From Candidatus Thalassarchaeaceae archaeon (GTDB taxonomy: Archaea; Thermoplasmatota; Poseidoniia; Poseidoniales; Thalassarchaeaceae): a DNA stretch of 20,146 nucleotides. How positions within the stretch are numbered: position 1 is the first letter of the stretch; each line of letters starts with the position of its first letter. Under the pieces are notes generated by a model. That model ran no database searches. It was not told the DNA's origin and saw only the letters and a list, made by a program, of their open reading frames with translations. The translations under genes were made by a program, and so were the position numbers. The stretch lies in the NCBI GenBank assembly GCA_030747885.1, contig JASLJW010000136.1, positions 1 to 20,146 on the forward strand, in the 5' to 3' direction. Shown one piece after another: positions 1 through 7,286 of the stretch.

Positions 1-363
1 CAAAACTGACGGATGGATTCCTCTATCGATCCAGTCCAACGCATTTAACAATAATTCAGCAGTTAATACAATAGCACTCGTTGTGCCATCATAAGCCTCT
101 GCATCTTGTGTACTAGATGTAGAAATCAACATTCTTGCAGTCGGGTGTTCTACCTTTGCTGCCTCCAATACAGTAACTCCATCATTGGTAACTTGAACTT
201 CTCCTACATCTGAAATTAACATCTTGTCAAGACCCAATGGACCTAATGTTGAGCGGACAGCATCAGCAAGTGCAAGTGCAGCTTTTACATTATTCCTCAA
301 GGCAGTGTTGCCTTGCTCACGCTCTGTATCTTGGAGGATCCTTTCGTGCTCTCTACTGGCCAT
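1..363 (-). CDS. Group II chaperonin (thermosome) subunit, N-terminal part, divergent
   Basis: First 121 codons of a thermosome/CCT-family subunit; the rest lies beyond the left edge. These proteins build the double-ring ATP-driven folding chamber of the archaeal cytosol. The reading from the ATG at 363 gives the family landmarks in order: a helix followed by LGPLGLDKML (residues 40-49, usual form LGPKGMDKML), TNDGVTVL (59-66, containing the metal/ATP Asp61), VEHPTARML (71-79), and TQDAEAYDGTTSAIVL (85-100). The last is the equivalent of the GDGTT nucleotide loop, but its first Gly is Tyr91; Asp92 is kept. The N-terminal tail is shorter than in typical thermosomes. The gene diverges from the Hsp20-like/DnaK pair across 64 bp. 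It is certainly a group II chaperonin; whether it is a main subunit or a specialised paralog cannot be told from this fragment. Confidence 0.93.
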   Translation of the reverse strand, partial: MASREHERILQDTEREQGNTALRNNVKAALALADAVRSTLGPLGLDKMLISDVGEVQVTNDGVTVLEAAKVEHPTARMLISTSSTQDAEAYDGTTSAIVLTAELLLNALDWIDRGIHPSVL

Positions 364-427
364 AGAATGCCTCAGCCAACAAGAGGTTCCACTTGAACCC
401 AATGTGCTCACTCATTCAAAGAAAATC
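364..427. promoter_or_regulatory. Divergent promoter region of the chaperone genes, with a short inverted repeat
   Basis: This 64-bp spacer is the only non-coding DNA between the chaperonin (minus) and the Hsp20-like/DnaK pair (plus), so it must hold both promoters if both are transcribed from here. It contains a perfect inverted repeat, GGTTC at 385-389 and GAACC at 395-399 with a 5-base gap, placed about 22-36 bp before the chaperonin ATG and about 29-43 bp before the other ATG. No clear TATA box is visible in either direction. A shared heat-shock operator is an inference. Confidence 0.45.
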
Positions 428-1111
428 ATGGAATTCACGAATGATTCATATATGCCTGATAGAATCGGACATTACAACCCGAGGTTGTATAGTGGTGATT
501 CTGTGAGCGATGAATGGGAAGATGGGTTGATTGATCAGCTTCTTTCTATGTTCAACCAGTTGGGAATGGAAATGACGCGTGAACAACTAAAGGGCCTAAT
601 TAACCAAATTCGGGGACAATTCGAAGGAATGGGGATTGACATGGAGAAATTAGACTCTGGAGATATTTCTATTGATGCACAAGCTAACATGGATGCGCTC
701 TCAAAGGCAATTGGTTCTATGATGAGTAATGGTGGAGAAATTGGTGATCTATTGGGAACAATGGGATTCAAAGTAGATGTTCAGCCAAAAACTGTGACTG
801 TTGATGCACCTGAGCAAAATAACGAAGATGAGCAAACTGCAAATCTAGAAGCAGATATTCACGTCATGAATTCTCGAATGCATATTACTCTAGATTTGAC
901 TCATGCTAATGTGGAAAATGAAAACCTAGATCTAACTCTTACTAATGGTGGAACCGTTCTTCAAATCATCAAAGAAAATCAATTGAGACCATTTCGTAGA
1001 CTAGAACTTGAAAGAGTGGTTGAAGAAGTAATTTCTTGGGACTTGAATAATGGAATCCTGGATATTGAATTAAGTATCTCAGGAAATGATGGGAACATCG
1101 AAATCGAATAG
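428..1111 (+). CDS. Hsp20-like (alpha-crystallin/CS-fold) protein with Met/Gly-rich N-terminal domain
   Basis: A 227-residue protein in front of dnaK, separated from it by only 5 bp to its longest start, so almost surely cotranscribed. Residues about 34-118 are helical and rich in Met and Gly. Residues 119-142 form an acidic linker. Residues about 142-218 read like an alpha-crystallin domain: MHITLDLTHANVENENLDL resembles the usual strand that precedes the hydrophobic core, and ISWDLNNGILDIELSI (202-217) resembles the terminal NGVLEV strand of small heat-shock proteins. The ATG at 428 was chosen because longer versions of the frame run backwards into the divergent chaperonin gene. The likely role is an ATP-independent holdase passing clients to DnaK or the chaperonin; this rests on domain pattern and context, since the sequence is too divergent for a firm family name. 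Confidence 0.7.
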   Translation: MEFTNDSYMPDRIGHYNPRLYSGDSVSDEWEDGLIDQLLSMFNQLGMEMTREQLKGLINQIRGQFEGMGIDMEKLDSGDISIDAQANMDALSKAIGSMMSNGGEIGDLLGTMGFKVDVQPKTVTVDAPEQNNEDEQTANLEADIHVMNSRMHITLDLTHANVENENLDLTLTNGGTVLQIIKENQLRPFRRLELERVVEEVISWDLNNGILDIELSISGNDGNIEIE

Positions 1112-1122
1112 AGGGGATGAAA

Positions 1123-2997
1123 ATGAGTGGACCAGTAATCGGAATAGACTTAGGAACGACAAACAGTTGTGTTGCAACTCTAGAAGGTGGGCAACCAGTG
1201 GTGATTGCAAATTCAGAGGGGGCTAGAACTACTCCTAGTGTTGTTGCTTTTACCAAAGAAAATGAACGATTAGTGGGAGTTACTGCCAAACGCCAAGCAG
1301 TTACCAATTCAGAACGCACAATTCAATCTGTAAAAAGAGAAATGGGGACCAAATGGACCAAGAAAATTGACGATGAAACATACACTCCCCAAGAGGTTTC
1401 AGCTTTCATTCTTCAAAAATTAAAGGCTGATGCTGAAGATTACCTTGGACGTGAAGTGAAACAGGCTGTAATTACCTGTCCTGCTTATTTCAGCGATGCA
1501 CAGCGAAAGGCAACCAAGGATGCTGGACGTATTGCAGGACTAGATGTTCTTAGAATCATCAACGAACCTACTGCTGCTGCCCTTGCATATGGAGTAGACA
1601 AAGATGATGATCAAACAATTCTAGTCTACGATTTAGGTGGCGGAACATTCGATGTGTCTGTTCTTGAAATTTATCAAGTGGATGATCAACCACAAATTGA
1701 GGTCAAAGCAACATCTGGTGATAATAGATTAGGTGGTGATGATTTTGATCACAAAATTGTGGATTTTCTTGTATCTGAATTTAAGAAAAATACTGGTATA
1801 GATTTAGAAAAGGATCTACAAGCCATGAGTAGGATTCGAGAAGGAGCAGAAAAAGCAAAAATTGAACTTTCACAAACACAATCTGCAAATGTAAATCTTC
1901 CATTCATCACCATGAAAGATGGGCAACCTGAACACCTAGACCTTTCAATCACTCGTGCTAAGTTTGAAGATTTAGTTTCAGATTTGATTAAACGTACCAT
2001 GAAACCTACAAGGCAAGCGATGAAAGATGCTGGGCTAAACAAGGGAGAAGTCGACAAAGTAATTCTTGTCGGTGGTTCAACAAGAATTCCTGCAGTACAA
2101 ACTGCCATTGAAAACGAGGTAGGGAAGGCGCCTTTCAAGGGCATCAACCCTGATGAAGCAGTTGCCGTAGGTGCTGCCCTCCAGGCTGGAATTATTGTTG
2201 GGGATGAGGGAGTAACAGACATCTTGCTTCTTGATGTAACACCACTAACACTTGGAATTGAAACTCTTGGAGGAGTTACTACTACAATGATTGAACGCAA
2301 TACAACAATTCCTTCAAAACGTTCTGAAGTATTCAGCACTGCAGCGGATAATCAACCCGCAGTGGAAATTCATGTTCTCCAAGGAGAAAGAGAATTTGCC
2401 AAGGATAACATCACTCTAGGAATGTTTCACCTCACAGGAATTCCAGCAGCTAGGAGAGGGATTCCTCAAATCGAGGTGACGTTCGATATTGATGCAAATG
2501 GAATTGTGAATGTCAGTGCAAAGGATCTAGGGACTGGAAAAGAACAATCCATCAAGATTGAAAGTCAAACCAGTCTTAGTGAAGATGAGATTCAACAGAA
2601 AATCTCAGAAGCAGAAGAATTCGCAGAAGACGATAAACGTCGAAAAGCCAGAGTCGAACTGAGAAATCAAGCAGACAGTATTGTCTACCAAACTCGTCGT
2701 ACAATAGAGGAAGCAGAAGACAAACTATCTGAGGATGATTCTGCACCAGTACTTGCTAAGGTAGATGAATTGGAAGCTTTGATTCGAAATGATGATGCTC
2801 CAATCCCTGATGAAGATCTAGATGAGGCTGCCATTCAATCCAAAGTTAAGGAATTGGAAGAATCAATGCATTCGATTTCAGCCAAACTCTACGAAGCAGC
2901 CGCAGCAGCGATGGAAACTGAACAACAAGAAGATGGTGCGACAGATGATGGTGTCGTAGATGCTAACTTCGAAGTCGTGGAAGATGATGATGATTGA
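1123..2997 (+). CDS. dnaK: Molecular chaperone DnaK (Hsp70)
   Basis: A full-length Hsp70 of 624 residues; a frame-matched ATG at 1117 would add two. I prefer 1123 because the purine-rich GAGGGGATGA (1111-1120) then sits at ribosome-binding distance. Landmarks: IGIDLGTTNSC at the N-terminus (phosphate 1), VYDLGGGTFDVS (phosphate 2), LVGGSTRIP (adenosine loop), the linker and substrate-domain entry DVTPLTLGIETLGG near residue 371, then the beta substrate-binding domain, a helical lid, and the acidic tail ending FEVVEDDDD. The ATPase domain lacks the 20-odd-residue insertion found near residue 80 in Gram-negative and eukaryotic Hsp70s and closely follows the Gram-positive pattern, fitting the known bacterial origin of archaeal dnaK. 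It follows the Hsp20-like gene in a probable operon. No dnaJ or grpE is in the window. Its stop codon lies 6 bp from the convergent aminopeptidase stop. Confidence 0.97.
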   Translation: MSGPVIGIDLGTTNSCVATLEGGQPVVIANSEGARTTPSVVAFTKENERLVGVTAKRQAVTNSERTIQSVKREMGTKWTKKIDDETYTPQEVSAFILQKLKADAEDYLGREVKQAVITCPAYFSDAQRKATKDAGRIAGLDVLRIINEPTAAALAYGVDKDDDQTILVYDLGGGTFDVSVLEIYQVDDQPQIEVKATSGDNRLGGDDFDHKIVDFLVSEFKKNTGIDLEKDLQAMSRIREGAEKAKIELSQTQSANVNLPFITMKDGQPEHLDLSITRAKFEDLVSDLIKRTMKPTRQAMKDAGLNKGEVDKVILVGGSTRIPAVQTAIENEVGKAPFKGINPDEAVAVGAALQAGIIVGDEGVTDILLLDVTPLTLGIETLGGVTTTMIERNTTIPSKRSEVFSTAADNQPAVEIHVLQGEREFAKDNITLGMFHLTGIPAARRGIPQIEVTFDIDANGIVNVSAKDLGTGKEQSIKIESQTSLSEDEIQQKISEAEEFAEDDKRRKARVELRNQADSIVYQTRRTIEEAEDKLSEDDSAPVLAKVDELEALIRNDDAPIPDEDLDEAAIQSKVKELEESMHSISAKLYEAAAAAMETEQQEDGATDDGVVDANFEVVEDDDD

Positions 2998-3003
2998 ATC
3001 TAA

Positions 3004-4506
3004 TCATGACTTTGTAATGAGTGTGTGTAATGTACGTACATGAATTCCTGTTGCTCCATGTCCAACCATCGCATTTGTGGAGGCCCCCCAAGCAGTTCCA
3101 GCAATATCGAGATGCGCCCAAGGTATCTGTTCACCTTCTTCTTCAAAATCACGATTTGGAACAAATTGCTTGAGGAAGGCGGCTGCAGTATTCGCGCCAC
3201 CATAACGACCCTTTCCGAGGTTCCTGACATCAGCAATCTTTGAACCGGTCATTTCCTTCTCAAATGCAGGTAGTAGTGGCATTTTCCAAGCGATTTCATC
3301 TTCTATATTTCCAGCCTGATGTATCTTCTCTTGGAGATCGGGATCATTCGACCACAACCCTGTGGCTTCATGTCCAAGAGACACAACAACTGCTCCAGTC
3401 AAAGTAGCAAGATCAACAATGTAGGAAGGATTGAACTCACCAGCCTTCCATAACCCATCAGCCAGTACATTTCTTCCTTCTGCATCGGTATTCAATACCT
3501 CAATTGTCTTACCTGAATATGTAGGAATGACGTCTCCTGGTCGATAGGCATCTGCACTAGGCATGTTTTCAGCTAAACATGCTATACCTTGTACTCTACC
3601 CTTATGTCCAGTTGCGTACAAAGCATGCATTAAACCAAAAACAGTGGCTGCTCCATGCATATCATATTTCATTTCGTCCATTGATGCACCGGGTTTCAAA
3701 GAAATACCTCCAGTATCAAATGTAATTCCTTTGCCAACAATACATGGAACTCTCTCCTTGGGATTCGCAGTTGGATTGAGTGTGAAAAGAACCATGCATG
3801 GTTTTCGAGAACTTCCCTTACCTACGTTGATCAAGCCAAACATTCCTTTCTCTTGCAAATCATCCCAATCGTAAACCTCGACTTTGACGTTTTGTTTTCC
3901 GGAAGCCCATTCCTTGGCCTGCTCAGCATATGACATAGGGTAGAGATAATTTGGTGGTTCATTTGCTAAATCTCGTGCTCGATGGACTCCTTCCACCCGA
4001 CCAGCAATGCGAGAAATTCCTGATTCAAGTTCTTTCAGATATCGAGATGATGCTTGGATATTTAACGACCATTCGCCTTGTTCTTCTCGTTCCTTCTTAT
4101 CCTTTGATCTATACTTTACAAAGGCATAATCTCTCAACATCATACCTTCCACAAACCAAAGCATGGATTCTAAGGTCCAACCAGTTGTGAAACGAACAGT
4201 CAATTTTGTACCATCCTTTTTCGTCAAGGACGAGAGAGTTTTTGCCCCTGCGTCTCTTGCCACCTTGTTTGATAATTTGTCTAAATCACCCATTCCAACA
4301 AGTACCACTCTACAACTATCTCCCCAAAGAGAAAGTTTGCTCCCAGACTTACCATCAAAACGTGATTTGAAAGCGGACTTGGCATTAATCACCAGTGACC
4401 TAGAAAGGCCATTTAATGCATTATTCGCAGGCTTATTTCTCCCTTCCCATAATGGCAAAACGAGCACATCACCAGTCTCTTCTCTCTCACTGACCTTCCA
4501 ATCCAT
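3004..4506 (-). CDS. pepA: Leucyl aminopeptidase (peptidase family M17)
   Basis: A 500-residue cytosolic two-metal aminopeptidase that removes N-terminal residues from peptides. All expected active-site residues are visible, each offset by 11 from the E. coli PepA numbering. The metal ligands are Lys259 and Asp264 (in VGKGITFDTGGISLKPG), Asp282 (YDMHGA), and Asp341 and Glu343 (NTDAEGRNVLAD). The catalytic residues are Lys271 and Arg345. The C-terminal WAHLDIAGTAW (463-473) is also typical. The N-terminal domain (1-160) is divergent, as is normal for the family. It is the last gene of the minus-strand run, 23 bp after the exported M14 carboxypeptidase, which suggests that imported peptides are finished off in the cytosol. 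There is no signal peptide. Confidence 0.96.
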   Translation of the reverse strand: MDWKVSEREETGDVLVLPLWEGRNKPANNALNGLSRSLVINAKSAFKSRFDGKSGSKLSLWGDSCRVVLVGMGDLDKLSNKVARDAGAKTLSSLTKKDGTKLTVRFTTGWTLESMLWFVEGMMLRDYAFVKYRSKDKKEREEQGEWSLNIQASSRYLKELESGISRIAGRVEGVHRARDLANEPPNYLYPMSYAEQAKEWASGKQNVKVEVYDWDDLQEKGMFGLINVGKGSSRKPCMVLFTLNPTANPKERVPCIVGKGITFDTGGISLKPGASMDEMKYDMHGAATVFGLMHALYATGHKGRVQGIACLAENMPSADAYRPGDVIPTYSGKTIEVLNTDAEGRNVLADGLWKAGEFNPSYIVDLATLTGAVVVSLGHEATGLWSNDPDLQEKIHQAGNIEDEIAWKMPLLPAFEKEMTGSKIADVRNLGKGRYGGANTAAAFLKQFVPNRDFEEEGEQIPWAHLDIAGTAWGASTNAMVGHGATGIHVRTLHTLITKS

Positions 4507-4529
4507 GAAACTAGGTTCACGAGGTCGGC

Positions 4530-5873
4530 TTACAAACCATCGCTTTCAATTTCAGAAGTCTTGCGATGAGCTGCGAAGGCGAATCCAGTGATGACGAGGA
4601 ATATAGACGGGCCTGGAAGGAATCCTCCTGACTCTGGCTCTACCAAGGAAACGACTGTTGAATTAACTGGTTCGCTGACCCACATGGCGGAATCGATTAC
4701 TCGCTTCTGATAATGAAGTACGAAGCCGCCATCCTCGGTAAGGGTAAGATTTGAGGCATCGAATATTTCCGTTGTCGAGTTGGTCGCGTTAACTGCGAAT
4801 CGATAATCTGAGTGCCAGAGAACTTCGCCCTCAGGGGATTCGTAGTGCAAGGATGCGTTCAACGTCGTGGCATGACCTAGATTGTTCACGGACATAGACA
4901 CGGTCTCGCCCGGTGTCACATCGATTGTAGTCACAGAGAGTCGGGCACGCCAGTACCAGACGTTCTCGATTAGAAATTCCATCACTTCGAGTTCTTCTCC
5001 CAAACGACTTGAGAGTTGTTCAACCGTACCCAGAAGCCATTGCTCATCGTCGGTCTCAAAGGTAAATGTGGGATAACCCATTACCCCATAGCCATAATCT
5101 CGGCTGGTTCCACAATTCGGGTAAAGACCTTGATTCGCGTTCTGTATCGGAATATCAGAGATATTGGCATGGACATCTTCTCTGATATGGTGATACAACT
5201 CCCAGTCCGATGGCTGTTCAGGCCATTTTCCCCAAGGATAAAGCATGATCCAGACTCCTGTGTGCATTGTGACATATAGGTCAGCATGAGGCACAACCTC
5301 ATTCATGTAAATCGAATTCGCAAGAGTCTCAGCTTCACTGAATGCAGCATTTCCAGGTTGCGTTGTCTCACATGTGTTCCAATAGTGATCGTAATTTCGA
5401 TTCAAATCCACTTGGTTAACATTCCATCTCGTATCGATGTCATTACCATCCGCATTCAACATGATGAGAATATGTAATTCAGTTGTGGACAAAACATCGA
5501 GAACCTCTTGATCCCCATCTGCCCAACCTTCGATATAATGCTCGGCAACTAAGAAAGCAAGTTCGGTACCGAGATGCTCATTCCCATGGTGGCCTCCATC
5601 AATATACACTACCTCTTTGGCATCACCATCAGGCTTGGTTTCCTGACTCCAATCTGATATCTGTAACATCCATAGATTTCTACCCAATTCCGTTTGACCC
5701 ACAACGAGTAAATTCACTATTTCTGGATAATCATCAGCCCATGCATTGACATCTAAGGTTAGTGTTGAATACGAATGATACCAATGCTCCTGAACAATAT
5801 CTGGTTGTTGCGCGTTAGTAGTAGAAATTGGTGCAAGCAACATGATGATGATCAACCACATGGCCCGGCGCAT
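4530..5873 (-). CDS. Exported M14 zinc carboxypeptidase with C-terminal sorting-like anchor
   Basis: A 447-residue protein. Residues 1-21 are a signal peptide (two Arg, hydrophobic stretch, cleavage near TNA-QQ). The catalytic domain (about 25-305) carries the M14 zinc site: H96 and E99 in GGHHGNEHLG, and H204 in VTMHTGVW. It also has the substrate-binding R149, N158 and R159 (in VDLNRN) and the catalytic Glu273 in TFTFETDDE. Residues about 310-412 form a beta-rich domain with several N-glycosylation sequons. The end resembles an archaeosortase-type tripartite tag: GGFLPGPS (416-423), a hydrophobic stretch, then basic HRK and a short polar tail. It should act outside the cell, trimming C-terminal residues from peptides. 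It is the fourth gene of the polyamine/peptidase run, 35 bp after the deoxyhypusine-synthase-like gene. Its C-terminal half looks GC-richer than its neighbours. Substrate preference cannot be read from the sequence. Confidence 0.92.
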   Translation of the reverse strand: MRRAMWLIIIMLLAPISTTNAQQPDIVQEHWYHSYSTLTLDVNAWADDYPEIVNLLVVGQTELGRNLWMLQISDWSQETKPDGDAKEVVYIDGGHHGNEHLGTELAFLVAEHYIEGWADGDQEVLDVLSTTELHILIMLNADGNDIDTRWNVNQVDLNRNYDHYWNTCETTQPGNAAFSEAETLANSIYMNEVVPHADLYVTMHTGVWIMLYPWGKWPEQPSDWELYHHIREDVHANISDIPIQNANQGLYPNCGTSRDYGYGVMGYPTFTFETDDEQWLLGTVEQLSSRLGEELEVMEFLIENVWYWRARLSVTTIDVTPGETVSMSVNNLGHATTLNASLHYESPEGEVLWHSDYRFAVNATNSTTEIFDASNLTLTEDGGFVLHYQKRVIDSAMWVSEPVNSTVVSLVEPESGGFLPGPSIFLVITGFAFAAHRKTSEIESDGL

Positions 5874-5908
5874 GACACGACGAAAGCATTCTGAATTTTG
5901 AATGCATT

Positions 5909-6832
5909 CTACTGGTTAAGGGATTCTAAAAGCAATGGAAGAACAATTGTGGCATCAGATTCAATCATAAATTTAGGCGTTTCAATTTCCAATTTACCCC
6001 ATGAAATCTTCTCATTTGGAGTTGCTCCTGAATAGCCACCATAGGAGGTAGTAGAATCAGAAATTTGAGCAAACCAAGACCATTTTCGAGTACTTCTCTG
6101 AAGATCTTGATTCAACAAAGGAACAACACAAATTGGAAAATCCCCTGCAATTCCACCCCCCACCTGAAGTAATCCAATTGGATTGGTTTTCTCTGAATAC
6201 CAATCAGCAAGATGAATCATTGCCTCAACTCCCCCCTTTACTTGAACATGATTCAGTTCACCCTTTATGCAAGAGGCGGCAAAAATATTGCCGAGGGTAG
6301 AATCCTCCCAACCAGGGACATAGATTGGGATATCATGCTCTTTTGCAGCCACCAACCATGAATAGGTGCCATCAATTGAAGGGAGGCGATCCAATAATTC
6401 AAACAGATGTTGGTGAGGAAATCTCCTTTCCTCTGACCATACTTTGAGTAATTCAGGAATTAAGTACTGAATAGTTGATTCTTCGGGGATACATGTATCC
6501 GTCACTCTATTCATTCCATTATCATGCAATGATTTTTCATCTTCAGCAGTTAAATTTCTCCAATCTGGAATTTCATGATAATTATCTCCGCCGACTAGAT
6601 GAAACAGATCTTCCTCCAAGTTCGCTCCTGTACAGGATATTGCATGTATCTTCCCAGCACGGATTGCTGGAGCAAGACTTCGACCAATTTGTGCTGTAGA
6701 CATTGCCCCTGCCAATGTAATCATTATTGAACCTCCAGAATCGATAAAAGAACGCAAAGATGTTGCACATCTAGCAAGTTCTCCCGCATTGAAATGCCTG
6801 AATCTATCCATAATGAAAGAATGAATATCCAT
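5909..6832 (-). CDS. Deoxyhypusine-synthase-like protein lacking the catalytic lysine
   Basis: A 307-residue member of the deoxyhypusine synthase fold family. It is the bacterial-type deoxyhypusine-synthase-like branch, recognised by HFNAGELARC (13-22), TLAGAMSTAQIG (39-50), ISCTGANLEEDLFHLV (65-80), MNRVTDTCIPEE (107-118), PGWEDSTLGNIFA (173-185), GGGIAGDFPICVVP (225-238), ISDSTTSYGGYSGATPNEK (257-275) and the end SWGKLEIETPKF. True synthases carry the imine-forming lysine in GGGVVKHH; here the aligned position is Gly230, and the aligned active-site His is also missing. It therefore probably does not make deoxyhypusine on aIF5A by the usual route. It starts 8 bp after the S-adenosylmethionine decarboxylase and follows an agmatinase, so a role in polyamine chemistry, perhaps on agmatine-derived substrates and with NAD, is likely. 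The exact reaction is unknown to me. Confidence 0.88.
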   Translation of the reverse strand: MDIHSFIMDRFRHFNAGELARCATSLRSFIDSGGSIMITLAGAMSTAQIGRSLAPAIRAGKIHAISCTGANLEEDLFHLVGGDNYHEIPDWRNLTAEDEKSLHDNGMNRVTDTCIPEESTIQYLIPELLKVWSEERRFPHQHLFELLDRLPSIDGTYSWLVAAKEHDIPIYVPGWEDSTLGNIFAASCIKGELNHVQVKGGVEAMIHLADWYSEKTNPIGLLQVGGGIAGDFPICVVPLLNQDLQRSTRKWSWFAQISDSTTSYGGYSGATPNEKISWGKLEIETPKFMIESDATIVLPLLLESLNQ

Positions 6833-6840
6833 GTTAACAC

Positions 6841-7260
6841 CTAGGCATTGTCTTGTTGATCTTCATGAAGAAATCTGTCGACCTTATCTCGTCGAACAAT
6901 CCGCAAGGATGGAATCTTAGATACGATTGATTTCAACAAATTATCCATAATCCCATCAGCATCTGTGCCTCCACAAGTGAATGAATCCAAAGCAAGCCAT
7001 CCCCTATCAGAGTAACAATGTGCACTAACATGACTTTCATCGATTAATACCATGGCAGCAAAACCAGGTGGACTTACAGAACCGTCAAATTCTTCGACAT
7101 GAGAATGAACTTCTCTGACTTCAGATAAGCGAACTGCTTCTTGCATCATCTCAAGAATCCATGCCCCATCACTAGGAAAAGGAGAGACATATCCTAAGCA
7201 ATCAACATACACATGACTACCATGTGCTTGGAGGGGGCCCTCATTCAGGGTCTCATCCAT
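6841..7260 (-). CDS. speD: S-adenosylmethionine decarboxylase proenzyme (prokaryotic type)
   Basis: A 139-residue pyruvoyl enzyme that decarboxylates S-adenosylmethionine to make the aminopropyl donor for spermidine-type polyamines. The self-cleavage site is intact: LIDESHVSAHCY (72-83) holds Glu75-Ser76, where Ser76 becomes the pyruvoyl group, followed by His77 and His81. FTCGG (94-98) gives the catalytic Cys96. The upstream strand FDGSVSPPGFAAMV matches the usual region preceding the processing site. The length fits the small class-1 family (about 120-140 residues), with a slightly long N-terminus; an internal start is possible but no better one is evident. It sits between agmatinase (26 bp upstream) and the deoxyhypusine-synthase-like gene (8 bp downstream). 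An aminopropyltransferase (speE) must be elsewhere or replaced by another enzyme. Confidence 0.94.
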   Translation of the reverse strand: MDETLNEGPLQAHGSHVYVDCLGYVSPFPSDGAWILEMMQEAVRLSEVREVHSHVEEFDGSVSPPGFAAMVLIDESHVSAHCYSDRGWLALDSFTCGGTDADGIMDNLLKSIVSKIPSLRIVRRDKVDRFLHEDQQDNA

Positions 7261-7286
7261 AGTAATCAGCGGATAGTGCCTCTATT

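Noticed and set aside
224..427. Upstream extension of the Hsp20-like reading frame
   Set aside because: It runs antisense through the first 46 codons of the chaperonin gene, whose motifs are clear; the ATG at 428 gives a sensible N-terminus.
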